A stretch of 64,000 bases of DNA, from contig NZ_CP017641.1 of assembly GCF_001983935.1 (NCBI RefSeq), positions 992,001 through 1,056,000 on the forward strand, read 5' to 3'. The stretch is from Fuerstiella marisgermanici. Its GTDB lineage: Bacteria > Planctomycetota > Planctomycetia > Planctomycetales > Planctomycetaceae. The notes under the pieces were generated by a model. The model made no database searches and was not told where the DNA came from. It saw nothing but the letters and a program-made list of their open reading frames with translations. Shown piece by piece: positions 24,926 to 34,347 of the stretch (position 1 is its first letter; each line of letters begins with the position of its first letter). Both the position numbers and the translations under genes were made by a program.

Positions 24926-25891
24926 CTATGCGGCGCGAGCGGAAATTACGGGCTGACTGACGGTCGCTGCATCGGGGTTGTGGATGAACAAATCCTGAGA
25001 CGGGAATGGAATGGTGAAGCCGCGTTCGTCCATTTCCAGTTTGATTTTCTCCGTCAGAGCAAACCTTACGTTCCAATATTCCCGGCTGGCGACCCACGGT
25101 CGGACGACAAAGTTCACACTGCTGCTACCAAGTTCCGCCACAGCAACAACGGGGGCTGGGGACTTGAGAACTCGTTCATCGGACTCCACAACCTCCAGCA
25201 GCATCGCCTTGACGGCTTTCAAATCGTCGTTGTAACCGCAGCCGATGACGAGGTCGATTCGGCGTTCGCGTTCGGCCGAATAGTTTTCGATGGTGCCTTC
25301 GGTGATTTTCCCGTTGGGGACGATGATCCTCACGTTATCCAGCGTCAGCAGGATAGTGTTGAAGATCTGAATTTCCACAACCGTGCCCTTGCTGCCGCCA
25401 ACTTCGACGACGTCGCCGACTCGAAACGGCTTGAAAAACACGAGCATCACACCGGCCGCTATGTTGCCGAGTGACCCTTGCATCGCCATCCCGATTGCGA
25501 AACCGGCAGCCGCCAGTACGGCGGTTAGCGACGTGACATCAACCCCCAGTTGCTTCAGCGACGCAATACAGACGGCGATCAGCAGCAGCATGTAGATCAG
25601 GTTGTTAAGGAACCCGACCAGAGTTTCGTCAACGCGAGCCTTTCGAGCTCCTCGCACGATCCCCGCCGCCACAACTCGAGCCAGCCAGCGACCGACGACG
25701 AATACCACGATTGCCCCGAGTAACTTCGGCCCGTAGGTGGCGACTTGTGCGACCAGCCAGGGGAATGAAATGTGGCTGAGAATCCAGTCCATTGATGAAG
25801 ACAATACGCTCTGCACGCCGCCCGCTTCCGTTTCGGCGGCTGCCTGAGCCACGATTGCGCCGCGAAGAATATCCATGCTTTCGATTTCCAT
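24926..25891 (-). CDS. mscS: Small-conductance mechanosensitive channel (MscS family)
   Basis: The 321-residue protein has three transmembrane segments; the third, pore-lining helix is seen in AVLAAAGFAIGMAMQGSLGN with its Gly/Ala pattern, followed by FFKPFRVGDVVEVGGSKGTV of the beta domain and the VPNGKI motif. The C-terminal cytoplasmic domain is present to about residue 290. It opens under membrane tension to release solutes on hypo-osmotic shock. It forms a two-gene run with trmH. An N-terminal stretch of about 45 residues before TM1 is slightly longer than in the Escherichia coli protein. Confidence 0.93.
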   Translation of the reverse strand: MEIESMDILRGAIVAQAAAETEAGGVQSVLSSSMDWILSHISFPWLVAQVATYGPKLLGAIVVFVVGRWLARVVAAGIVRGARKARVDETLVGFLNNLIYMLLLIAVCIASLKQLGVDVTSLTAVLAAAGFAIGMAMQGSLGNIAAGVMLVFFKPFRVGDVVEVGGSKGTVVEIQIFNTILLTLDNVRIIVPNGKITEGTIENYSAERERRIDLVIGCGYNDDLKAVKAMLLEVVESDERVLKSPAPVVAVAELGSSSVNFVVRPWVASREYWNVRFALTEKIKLEMDERGFTIPFPSQDLFIHNPDAATVSQPVISARAA

Positions 25892-26235
25892 CCGTTTCGT
25901 TCAGTCCACTTCTCGACCTGTAAAATGCAATTTATGACATCTTCGAATTCGGGTAAACAGGGGTTACAAGACACAGCTTTTCGCTCACGGTGCCGCAGCT
26001 TCGGCTGCCCGGCCGTTGGCTAAGATGCAGAATCTGCAAGCGCTGGGTTCGGCATGCCCCACTCTTCTGCCTAGCCGTCATAATTTGCCATGGCTTCCTC
26101 GCTTGGGGACGAGTCGCGTTCACGACAAATTGTGCGGTCTGGCGGCGGATTGCGGACTTCGCATGAATATTCGCGCCCTGAGGGCAGATAAAAACTGTAT
26201 CGGAGGTCAAAATTACTGTGCGAAAGGATGTCGCC
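25892..26235. other. Intergenic region between mscS and a secreted protein gene
   Basis: The 344 bp between two divergent genes should hold both promoters. An open frame on the minus strand (25932-26414) crosses it but has no recognisable motif. I saw no convincing hairpin, riboswitch or RNA gene. Confidence 0.4.
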
Positions 26236-26847
26236 ATGGAGATCAGAACTCGATTTCCCTCTGCATTTTCTGTGACGGCGTTTGTTGCGATGGCGGCGTC
26301 AAGCGTCGTGCATGCCGAATTGCCCCAGGCATCGACACCGATTTGCAGTGCCATCCAGGCAGTGGCCGCTTCCGGGGACGCATCAACTTCGCCAGCGCGA
26401 GTCGCCGGGCGCAACGTAGAAGCTGAGTCTCGGCTGACGCCACTTAGTTCACCGATCGCACCGGTACCGCCTGCCGCGTTTGGCGATCAAAAACCAGCCG
26501 CGACGAAGTCAGGTGCTACGCCGTCGAATCTCGCACCAGTGTTGCTGGCGTCCGAGCCATCAATGATTAGCCGGTTGACTCGACTTGCCCAAAGGCTGCC
26601 AGAGAGCGTGCCTTTGATGGACAGCACCGACGTGGCCAGTCAGACCGAAACGAATTCACCGCGTCGCCGTCGCACGTTGGATCATGTGATCCGAGCCTCA
26701 GGTTGGGCTGGCTGGTCTGGTGGCGTAATCGGTCGTGCTGTCAGGCCTGTTCGCAAGCCCGGTGATCCCGATCCGGAAGTCGATCCGCTTCCGCCACTGG
26801 CAACACCACCGACAGGTCTGGACGCCGACGCGCCGCTTGAACCCTAA
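26236..26847 (+). CDS. Small secreted hypothetical protein
   Basis: The 203-residue protein begins with a clear signal peptide (basic MEIRTRF, hydrophobic core, SVVHA cleavage site near residue 27). The mature part is rich in Ala, Pro and Ser and likely disordered. It ends in an acidic, Pro-rich tail (GDPDPEVDPLPPL). No domain is recognised. I chose ATG 26236 because AAAGGA lies about 7 nt upstream; a GTG at 26218 with GGAGG upstream is an alternative. It is convergent with the kinase at 26898-28070. An exported planctomycete-specific protein is the best description. Confidence 0.55.
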   Translation: MEIRTRFPSAFSVTAFVAMAASSVVHAELPQASTPICSAIQAVAASGDASTSPARVAGRNVEAESRLTPLSSPIAPVPPAAFGDQKPAATKSGATPSNLAPVLLASEPSMISRLTRLAQRLPESVPLMDSTDVASQTETNSPRRRRTLDHVIRASGWAGWSGGVIGRAVRPVRKPGDPDPEVDPLPPLATPPTGLDADAPLEP

Positions 26848-26897
26848 GAATGCTAACGTCGTCACTCATGCAGGTTGTGTAGGGAGTTCAAAGTCCG

Positions 26898-28070
26898 CTA
26901 GTCGAGCGACAGCAATTCATCGGAATCGTCCGATGCATTCACTGACGAATCGGCTTGCGGTGGCGCTACGACGGGTGCCTTCGCGGCTGCCGCTTTTTTA
27001 GCCGGCTTCTGCTCTGACGACCGCTTCACGCTAGCTTTTGCGGCCGCTGAAACTGGTGCCTTCGCTTTTGCGGCGGGTGCGGCAGGCTTTTCAGGCGCCG
27101 CCTTCTTTAGAGGTGGCGCGGTGCTGGCTGCAGCTTTCTTTTCTGTTTTGGGCCGTTGCTTCCCGCCTGCAGCGGCCTGTTTGCGCAACACGAGTAGTTC
27201 GCGAGTCACCTTCACCAAACGAGCTTCCGCTGTGCGCAGTTCGGTGACCATCTCGTCGATGTTCTGCCAGCGTTCGCCGGGATTGGCTTCCAGTCCCTTC
27301 ATAATGATTCCGGCGATCTGCTGATCCATGCGTGGACACAAATCCAGAATCGGAACCGGCGGTTTGTTGATGTGTTGCATGACGGCGTCAATTGTCATGG
27401 CCGCATCCCACGGATGACGTTTGGCATACATTTCGAAGCACGTCACAGCATACGAAAACACATCGATACGCTGATCGGTGGGTTGGCGCTTGATCAGTTC
27501 AGGAGCCATATAGTTGGCAGTGCCAGTGCGGTTGCCTGGCTTCCGAAAATCGGGCGTGTTGGGCACGGTCAGCCCGAAGTCGATCAGCTTAATGTGATCG
27601 TCTTCCGTCACCATGATATTGCGAGGGCAAATGTCGCGGTGGATCCAGTCCTGTTTGTGGAAGTAAGCGAGGGCGTCGCCGATTTCGATCATGTACCTTG
27701 TGCGGTAACGCTTCATCCGATCGTTTTGCAGGTCGACCAGCAGGCCGAGGCCACAGCCTTCAACGAACGGCATGATCAGATACGTTTCGTTTTCCGTTGT
27801 CTGACCAACCTCCAGCGTCCTGACGATATTCGGATGCTTCAGCGACAACGCGATGTCGGCTTCGCTGGGTTTGTGCAGACCTTTAAAGCGAGCTTCGTAG
27901 CGAAGCGTTTTTTCCTTGTCGAGCACCTTGACCGCGATGGACTGGCCGTTCATCGGGTCTTCGGCTCGCCAAACTTTGGACATGCTGCCCTGGCCAACTC
28001 GGCCAATCAGGTTGTACCGTCTGCTGAGATCGACCGATTCGACCTTGTTTTTCTTATGAAACAGACTCAT
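26898..28070 (-). CDS. Ser/Thr-type protein kinase with histone-H1-like Lys/Ala/Pro tail
   Basis: The 390-residue protein has a kinase domain at about 19-275: Gly loop GRVGQGSMSKVW, Lys48 in SIAVKVL, HRD at 144-146, DFG at 164-166, and APEL. The catalytic loop reads HRDICPRN, so the Lys that Ser/Thr kinases have after HRD-x is Cys148. Residues about 297-372 form a Lys/Ala/Pro-rich tail (KKAAPEKPAAPAAKAKAP) like histone H1 or the C-termini of some bacterial nucleoid proteins; the last 18 residues are acidic (ASDDSDELLSLD). No transmembrane helix is seen, so it should be cytoplasmic. I chose ATG 28070; the TTG 6 nt upstream is less likely. No sigma factor adjoins it. Nucleic-acid binding by the tail is inference. 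Confidence 0.88.
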   Translation of the reverse strand: MSLFHKKNKVESVDLSRRYNLIGRVGQGSMSKVWRAEDPMNGQSIAVKVLDKEKTLRYEARFKGLHKPSEADIALSLKHPNIVRTLEVGQTTENETYLIMPFVEGCGLGLLVDLQNDRMKRYRTRYMIEIGDALAYFHKQDWIHRDICPRNIMVTEDDHIKLIDFGLTVPNTPDFRKPGNRTGTANYMAPELIKRQPTDQRIDVFSYAVTCFEMYAKRHPWDAAMTIDAVMQHINKPPVPILDLCPRMDQQIAGIIMKGLEANPGERWQNIDEMVTELRTAEARLVKVTRELLVLRKQAAAGGKQRPKTEKKAAASTAPPLKKAAPEKPAAPAAKAKAPVSAAAKASVKRSSEQKPAKKAAAAKAPVVAPPQADSSVNASDDSDELLSLD

Positions 28071-28306
28071 TGCCAACCCCGCTGCTGTCCGCTGAAACGG
28101 CGTGAATTTGTAAATCGACGCTATGAGATAGTGTCCACTGCTGCAGGCTGCTGAGTCAACCCTTTCCCGTCGGGCTCGAAAGAACAGCTGCGGGACTCTT
28201 TTCCGGACCAGCGGTGTTCCCTATGGTTCGTTGCTGAACGGAAACAGATTCCCGACTTATTCGAGAACCGATCCGTGCCCGCTAACCACACTAATACGGA
28301 CGCTTC

Positions 28307-29434
28307 ATGCCTGTCACTATTCCCGAAATTGATATCGAATCACTGCAATCGCTGTGCAGCCCGTCGTTGCTGGTCTTTGCGGATCAGGTGGAACGCAATA
28401 TCGACCACATGATCGCCGGCGCAAATGACGTCGACCGCCTGCGACCTCACTGTAAGACTCACAAGATGGCAGACGTTGTCAAAATTCTGCTAAGCAAAGG
28501 AGTGACAAAGCACAAGGCGGCCACCGTTGCCGAAGCCGAGATGCTGGCCAATGCCGGTGCGACGGATGTGGTGCTGGCTTACAACCCGGTTGGGCCGAAC
28601 GTTGGTCGAGTGGTCCAGCTAAAGCAGAAGTATCCCGCTGTGCGATTGGCCGTTACTGCTGACCACCCGGTGCCTCTGCAGCAGCTATCTGAAGCCGCCA
28701 GCACTGCTGGCGTGACGATCGGAGTGATGCTGGACGTGGACGTGGGGCAGCATCGCACGGGGGTTTTGCCGGACAGCGACGAAGCGTTAGCGCTGTATCA
28801 AACGATCAGTAAATCCCCCGGTCTGGAGGCGGCAGGGTTTCACGTTTACGACGGACATCAACATCAGGAATCGCTGGATGAACGTCGCGATGCGGTGCTG
28901 AAGGAATGGCCTGCGGTTCTACGCCTGAAGCAGCGTTGCGAAGCAGCGGGCTGCGACGTTCCGGAATTATTGTGCGGCGGCAGCCCGACGTTTCCGATCT
29001 ACGCCGAACTCGATACACCAGAAATCACGCTCAGCCCCGGCACCAGCATTTTTCACGACGCCGGTTACGGCGGCCATTTTCCGGATTTGGATTTCACGCC
29101 GGCGGCCGTGGTTATTACGCGAGTCATCAGTCGCCCGACTCATGATCGCATTTGTCTCGACCTGGGCAACAAGGCGATCGCGGCAGATCCGCCCAAGGGA
29201 CATCGCGTGTTCTTTCCCGACCTGCCGGATGCTCGGCAAGTCATTCATAACGAAGAACATCTGGTGCTGGAAACCGATGCCGCTCAACGTTATCAGCCGG
29301 GGGACCTGCTGCTTGGCATTCCCACGCACATCTGTCCGACCAGTGCGTTGCATCAGGAAGTTGCGGTGATGAAAGACGGCAAGCTGATTGATCCGTGGCC
29401 CGTGACCGCACGAAACCGCCGTCTTACGGTTTGA
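28307..29434 (+). CDS. D-threonine aldolase-like PLP enzyme (alanine racemase fold)
   Basis: The 375-residue protein has the fold-type III PLP signature RPHCKTHKM; Lys50 should carry PLP. The C-terminal domain holds the HxC metal site (His341, Cys343 in THICPTSALH) of D-threonine aldolase / D-serine dehydratase-like enzymes. Such enzymes cleave D-beta-hydroxy amino acids to glycine and an aldehyde, using a divalent metal. Other conserved pieces are VMLDVDVGQHRTGV and CGGSPTFPIY. It is convergent with the sulfatase gene and overlaps its 3' end by 11 bp. The exact substrate cannot be read from sequence. Confidence 0.85.
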   Translation: MPVTIPEIDIESLQSLCSPSLLVFADQVERNIDHMIAGANDVDRLRPHCKTHKMADVVKILLSKGVTKHKAATVAEAEMLANAGATDVVLAYNPVGPNVGRVVQLKQKYPAVRLAVTADHPVPLQQLSEAASTAGVTIGVMLDVDVGQHRTGVLPDSDEALALYQTISKSPGLEAAGFHVYDGHQHQESLDERRDAVLKEWPAVLRLKQRCEAAGCDVPELLCGGSPTFPIYAELDTPEITLSPGTSIFHDAGYGGHFPDLDFTPAAVVITRVISRPTHDRICLDLGNKAIAADPPKGHRVFFPDLPDARQVIHNEEHLVLETDAAQRYQPGDLLLGIPTHICPTSALHQEVAVMKDGKLIDPWPVTARNRRLTV

Positions 29435-30872
29435 TGTACCGCTTGAACTCAGGCCGATCTCGCCAGGCATCCCGGTATTCGCTGTATTCATCCAGTTCGG
29501 GCCATGAGCGAGGCCCGGGATCGAGCGGGACGACCTTGCCCTCCGGATAATCCAATCCGGCGACGCTGCGTTCAACTGACTCATTCCATTCGGCCAGAGC
29601 CGCTTTCATGCGAGCGGCCACGGCTGGAAGTTCTTCCAGCAGGTTGTGTGTTTCTTTGTGGTCTTTGGTGACGTTGTAGAGTTCGAATGTTGGGCCATCG
29701 GCTTTGCTTTGCTTTCCCTTTTTGGCGGCCGCTGGCGGCAGGCTGAGCAACTTGTAGTCGTTGTCAATTAACGCCATTCGACCCGTGTGCCGTACGCCAA
29801 TGGGTTGAGGCCGCTGCTTGAGATCTATTGATAGCAGTGGCTTCAAGCTGATGCCATCCTGCGGCAGCGGCGACGGGGCTGCGCCGACGATATCAATCAG
29901 CGTGGGAAAGATGTCCAGTGTCGAAGACGGATAAGTTGTGATGCGAGGCGTGTCGATACCGTTGGGCCATTCGATAATCGCGGGAACTCGCAAACCGCCT
30001 TCGTAAACGGTGTTCTTGAAACCTCGCAAACCGCCGACGGTTTCCGGCTTAATTCGTGGCAGGCCCCCGTTGTCGCTGCAAAACCAGAACAGTGTGTCAT
30101 CCGCGATTTTGAGTTCTCGCAGACGTTGCCGCAGCGTGCCGATGCTGCGATCCATGGCCACCAGTTCGCCGTAGTGATTGGCTGACGCATCGTCGAGTTC
30201 CTGGAAGTGCGATCGGTCGTCGCGGTCTGCCACGAACGGACTGTGCGGCGTCCCAAACCACACAACGGTAAACGATGGTTTGCTCTGGTTCGCATTTCTG
30301 CTGATAAACTTCAACGCTTCGTCGATCACGATTTCAGACGAATCGCCTCGGAACTCTTCGAACTCACCCGCGCGGCTAAGGATGGGATCTCTGTCGAAGA
30401 AGTTGGTGACGGACAGCCATTTGTCGAAGCCGAACATGCCCGGACTGCGAATGTCGTCCTTTAAGATTGGAGCACCCGGACCTCGCATGCCGTTCAAATG
30501 CCACTTGCCGAAATGAGCTGTCTCGTAGCCCGCCTTCTGCAATGCCTGAGCAATCGTGAATTCCTGAGGCCGCAGCGGCACGCCATGATTGGTCACGCCC
30601 GTGCGATCGTTGGTCCGCCCGGTCATCACCGTCGCTCGTGTCGGCGAGCAATTCGACGCACCCGCGTAGAAGCGGTCAAACCGCAGCCCGTTTGCCGCCA
30701 TTGCATCCAGATTGGGCGTCTTCAAGACCGGATGGTTGTAGTAACCCGTCTGCCCCCAGCCCATGTCGTCCGCCATCACCAACACGATGTGCGGCGGCAC
30801 AGCAGCAGTGGCGTGCGAAGCGGCAACCAGGCAGAAGAAGACAGTAACGAGGCGCTGCGAAAACGGTGTCAT
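29424..30872 (-). CDS. Secreted sulfatase (arylsulfatase family, formylglycine type)
   Basis: The 482-residue protein starts with a signal peptide (cleavage near residue 24) and then PPHIVLVMADDMGWGQTG, with Asp35 and Asp36 as calcium ligands. The core CSPTR (Cys75) followed by ATVMTGR is the sulfatase signature in which Cys is converted to formylglycine. It hydrolyses sulfate esters, probably of sulfated polysaccharides, outside the cytoplasm. Planctomycetes encode many such enzymes. The converting enzyme is not in the window. The C-terminal subdomain (about residues 370-470, with LYNVTKDHKETHNL) is intact. Confidence 0.92.
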   Translation of the reverse strand: MTPFSQRLVTVFFCLVAASHATAAVPPHIVLVMADDMGWGQTGYYNHPVLKTPNLDAMAANGLRFDRFYAGASNCSPTRATVMTGRTNDRTGVTNHGVPLRPQEFTIAQALQKAGYETAHFGKWHLNGMRGPGAPILKDDIRSPGMFGFDKWLSVTNFFDRDPILSRAGEFEEFRGDSSEIVIDEALKFISRNANQSKPSFTVVWFGTPHSPFVADRDDRSHFQELDDASANHYGELVAMDRSIGTLRQRLRELKIADDTLFWFCSDNGGLPRIKPETVGGLRGFKNTVYEGGLRVPAIIEWPNGIDTPRITTYPSSTLDIFPTLIDIVGAAPSPLPQDGISLKPLLSIDLKQRPQPIGVRHTGRMALIDNDYKLLSLPPAAAKKGKQSKADGPTFELYNVTKDHKETHNLLEELPAVAARMKAALAEWNESVERSVAGLDYPEGKVVPLDPGPRSWPELDEYSEYRDAWRDRPEFKRYIKP

Positions 30873-30931
30873 GGCGCGGCTTCCAGGGTATCGGGGTTGC
30901 TGTTAACGGCGAGCCGCTAATTGTAGCAAGC

Positions 30932-30963
30932 AAAAAGCCCGGCTTTAACAAAAGCCGGGCTTC
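30932..30963 (-). terminator. Rho-independent terminator of the coiled-coil protein gene
   Basis: Read on the minus strand, a perfect 12-bp stem (aagcccggcttt pairing with its complement, 4-nt loop) is followed by TTTTTGCTT. It lies about 30 nt after the stop codon of the gene at 30994-32547. The other side faces the sulfatase start, so it also separates the two genes. Confidence 0.85.
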
Positions 30964-30993
30964 CTTCGTATCGATACCGCTGAACGGCGGCGT

Positions 30994-32547
30994 TTAGTTG
31001 CTGTACTTTTTGCTAACCGCCCCGGAAGAAACGGAATTCGGGCTCTTGCGACCGCCGTAGATTCCGGAGATCGGCGTAAAGCTCTCGCGGGCTCCGACTG
31101 TGCCGTCGACCATGGGGCTGCGAGCTCCATTGGCAAGTCGGGACGGGAATCCATCGCTGGAATCCGGCGTCCACGCTGTGTGGTTGCGGCGATAGCCGAT
31201 GTGTTCAAGGAAAGTGCCAAGACCGACTGGATAAATTCCCTGTGGTTCTGACGCTGCCAACACGGCTTCCGAGTTTCGACGAATGACGTCGAATAGCTTG
31301 ACCAGTGCTGGGTCCTTGGTGTCTCGACCGTAGTCACCCTGCACGACAAAGCGAAGCGTGGAAACGCCATCGTTGATCCGTCGTTTCATCTCCTCTTCTG
31401 TGATCATGTTGCCGCGCCCGTCGGTGATGTTGCCTTCATCATCGATTTCAATCGCTACAGTGACGCCGTGGTCACGCAGCAGGCTGTGGAAGCGATCTCG
31501 CGTCAGGCCTTCGCTCTTCAACTGACCGATGACTGCAATTTCGATCGACTGGCCCGACTGGAAGATTGGAGAAAAGATTGGGTCTTCCGGCGCGATTGGT
31601 TCGCCTGCCTTTTCGCCGACGATGCGAGCTTCCGCTCGGTTTGCTCCGAGCAGTTTCACAATCACGACGCTGCCTTTGATATCTGACGTGGCAAGTTTGC
31701 CGACGCCGGAATTCTTGCGACCATAAACCGAAAACGTCACTCCGACAGTCAAGCCATCGGCGGCTCCAACATTGACGTAAACAAGCTGCTGCTGGTGATC
31801 GACTGATGTGATCATACCGTCGGGCTTGAAGAAGCTGAAGTCTTCAATCTTGCGAAGACGGTCCCGCAGGCTTTCCACTGTCTTCTGGAATTGATCGTTC
31901 CGTTCGTTCGCATCTCGCAGCGAAGTGGACAGGTTTGTGATCTCAAGGTTCAATCGCTGGTCCAGTTCCGCCTTCTCCGCACGCAGGGTGTCGTTGGCCT
32001 GTTCGAGGTTGGCCATCTGCTTGCTGTGTTCAGCTTCCCGCGATACCAGGCTGGTCTCAGCTTCTTCGCGAGCCTGTTTGTGCTTTGCGATTTCTTCATC
32101 TTTGGCAGCGATTGTCTGCTGCAGTTCGCGTGTCTTGGTGTTGTACATCTGGAGGCGGCTGTCGGCTGCAAAGCTGTGGTTATCGCTTTCTGCGGCCGTG
32201 CGAATCAGTGCACCGCTCAAGTTGGGAGGAACGGCGGTTTCGTCACCCGCTTTATCGCTAATCAGCTTCCGGACTTGTGCGTTGATGCTCTCCTCCGCAT
32301 TGGGGTCACCCACGCCAACTTCGTCGCCAGGGCCGTAGTCGCCGACTAGGTCTTTTAGCAACGTGAGTTCGTTGTTTTGCTGCGTGATGGTCGCTTTGAC
32401 ACTTTGCTGTTCGTTATTGGCGGCCGTTAGCTGAGCCGACATCTTCTGGTTTTCACCAGCCATGTAATACAGGAAGCCACCGAGGACTACGGTCAGTAGC
32501 ATAAAGATGGCCATGCCAATGACGGGGCCGTTTTTGTTTTGAGCCAT
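30994..32547 (-). CDS. Membrane-anchored coiled-coil protein, function unknown
   Basis: The 517-residue protein has one N-terminal transmembrane helix (VIGMAIFMLLTVVLGGFLYY) and a long coiled coil (about residues 35-240, with a short proline/glycine-containing break). A beta-rich domain follows (KPDGMITSVDHQQQLVYVNV), then a possible alpha/beta domain (SIEIAVIGQLKSEGLTRDRF) resembling the BRCT-like or flagellar-accessory type. The C-terminal 60 residues are Ser/Gly-rich. The layout resembles envelope-spanning adaptors. AGGAA lies about 7 nt before the ATG, and the gene ends in a strong terminator. No orthologue with known function is recalled. Confidence 0.8.
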   Translation of the reverse strand: MAQNKNGPVIGMAIFMLLTVVLGGFLYYMAGENQKMSAQLTAANNEQQSVKATITQQNNELTLLKDLVGDYGPGDEVGVGDPNAEESINAQVRKLISDKAGDETAVPPNLSGALIRTAAESDNHSFAADSRLQMYNTKTRELQQTIAAKDEEIAKHKQAREEAETSLVSREAEHSKQMANLEQANDTLRAEKAELDQRLNLEITNLSTSLRDANERNDQFQKTVESLRDRLRKIEDFSFFKPDGMITSVDHQQQLVYVNVGAADGLTVGVTFSVYGRKNSGVGKLATSDIKGSVVIVKLLGANRAEARIVGEKAGEPIAPEDPIFSPIFQSGQSIEIAVIGQLKSEGLTRDRFHSLLRDHGVTVAIEIDDEGNITDGRGNMITEEEMKRRINDGVSTLRFVVQGDYGRDTKDPALVKLFDVIRRNSEAVLAASEPQGIYPVGLGTFLEHIGYRRNHTAWTPDSSDGFPSRLANGARSPMVDGTVGARESFTPISGIYGGRKSPNSVSSGAVSKKYSN

Positions 32548-33272
32548 GTTGTGGTTCCTGCTGTGTGTACGGCCGTGATGCCAATACGAGGCAATTGTTG
32601 ATGCCTCGGCGTTTTCAACCTAGCACTATTCTGACCGGATCAGGCCCGGACACAAAAAACTACAAGCGTCCTGCCGGAATTGTTTTGGTGCTGTTGCCGA
32701 TTGTGCCCAAATGTTGCGTTTTTCATTCACGCAAGCTGCACAAAGTTTACCGTCAACTGCATAGATGCCGAATTTTCGATTTGGTCTTCAAGTACATCGT
32801 TACTTGCGGAATGCACTGAGTCAAGAAGATAGCAGGGCGGCCCACGCATCTGTCACCAGCTTTTCCGCAGCCGAACGGCAGCCAGGCGTGAGGGTACCCC
32901 GCACTCTCCTATCGACGACTTAGCAGTAGGGATTCCACCTGACTGAAAAATCAGCGGATTCTGCCGGTTGTGCCGAGCTGTACGAGCCATTGGCCTTTGC
33001 AGTTGGACGCAGCAGCACAGGAACCGCCGCATCGGCTGGCACTGGTTGAACAGATGCCGACGCAGCCGCTTCCGCGCAAAATGGGCTATTTTCAGGTTCC
33101 AATCGGGACAACCCGCACTCTGACCTGACGCTTAGGCGGAAATTTGCTAAACAACGGGCATCGCAAGGCGTGATAGAACAGGAACGCCACCGGTTGATTT
33201 CCTGTCGAGAAATCGCTGAAGAAGAGACTCCTACACCATTCCCCACCTCAGTCGTTGTAGAAAGACGGACGG
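32548..33272. other. Long intergenic region upstream of cysK
   Basis: These 725 bp carry no gene I can support. The left part, nearest the coiled-coil gene, is AT-richer and holds a small hairpin (32587-32608, stem cgaggca). A minus-strand open frame (32920-33318) overlaps the cysK start and looks spurious. Promoters for both divergent genes should lie here. Confidence 0.5.
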
Positions 33273-34208
33273 ATGCCCATCCTTCAGGACAATTCCTATT
33301 CCATCGGCCGCACGCCACTGGTCAGAATCAATCGCCTCACGGAAGGCCTGAAGGCGACCGTTCTGGCAAAGATTGAAGGCCGCAACCCGGCCTACAGCGT
33401 CAAGTGCCGCATCGGCGCGTCGATGATCTGGGACGCAGAAGAACGAGGCGTGTTGAAGCCCGGCATGCAGGTGGTAGAACCGACCAGCGGAAACACCGGC
33501 ATCGCACTGGCGTACGTCTGTGCCGCTCGCGGTTATCAGCTTACGCTGACGATGCCGGATACGATGTCGGTAGAACGCCGCATGATGCTGAAAGCCTTCG
33601 GCGCTCATTTGCACCTGACTCCCGGCGCAGAAGGGATGAAGGGAGCGATCGAAAAGGCAACTGAGATGTCTCAGCAGGACAACTTCTTTATGCCTCAACA
33701 GTTTTCGAATCCTGCAAATCCGGCCATTCACCAGAAGACCACTGGCCCGGAAATCCTGGAAGACACCGAAGGAAATATCGACTACTTCGTCGCCGGCGTG
33801 GGCACGGGGGGCACCATTACAGGCGTCAGTCGTTTTCTGAAACAGGACAAAGGCCTGGACGTAAAATGTATCGCGGTTGAGCCCGCCTCCAGCGCTGTTT
33901 TGTCCGGTGGCCCTCCTGGCAAACACCCGATCCAGGGTTTGGGCGCTGGATTTATTCCGGACAACTGTGACACCAGCATCATTGACGAAATCGTGCAGGT
34001 CACGGGCGACGAATCGCTGGAAATGGCTCCTCGCATTGCTCGTGAAGAAGGCATTATCTGTGGCATTAGCTGCGGAGCTGCGATGGCCGCCGCACTGAAA
34101 GTTGCGGCTCGCCCGGAAGCCGAAGGCAAGACGATTGTCGTGATCCTGCCCGATTCCGGAGAACGTTATCTGTCGACGCCAATGTTCGAATACGCTCGCC
34201 AATCCTAG
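33273..34208 (+). CDS. cysK: Cysteine synthase A
   Basis: The 311-residue protein is close to Escherichia coli Cys[20 protein letters not shown] contains PLP-binding Lys44, TSGNTG (71-76) binds the substrate carboxylate, and GTGGTITGV holds the PLP phosphate. It makes L-cysteine and acetate from O-acetylserine and sulfide. Length matches the family. The next gene, aroC, is 139 bp downstream, so a separate promoter is possible. Start ATG 33273. Confidence 0.96.
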   Translation: MPILQDNSYSIGRTPLVRINRLTEGLKATVLAKIEGRNPAYSVKCRIGASMIWDAEERGVLKPGMQVVEPTSGNTGIALAYVCAARGYQLTLTMPDTMSVERRMMLKAFGAHLHLTPGAEGMKGAIEKATEMSQQDNFFMPQQFSNPANPAIHQKTTGPEILEDTEGNIDYFVAGVGTGGTITGVSRFLKQDKGLDVKCIAVEPASSAVLSGGPPGKHPIQGLGAGFIPDNCDTSIIDEIVQVTGDESLEMAPRIAREEGIICGISCGAAMAAALKVAARPEAEGKTIVVILPDSGERYLSTPMFEYARQS

Positions 34209-34347
34209 ACGGGATGAGGTTGGGTGTTTAGGAACGAGGGGTGAGGCTTGGGGCGTGCATTAACGCGTTCATCGGTGCCGCCCCTTCCTACTGCGATTTT
34301 CCCCATCATTCGAAATTCCTTTTTCAACCCTCGATCCTCACCTGTCT

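Noticed and set aside
25932-26414. 160-residue minus-strand open frame in the mscS / secreted-protein gap
   Set aside because: No motif, no ribosome site, and it overlaps the well-supported signal peptide gene in antisense.
32920-33318. 132-residue minus-strand open frame before cysK
   Set aside because: Its start lies inside cysK and its composition is not protein-like; kept as intergenic.
33231-34202. 323-residue minus-strand open frame opposite cysK
   Set aside because: It mirrors cysK, which has clear family residues, and has no recognisable domain.
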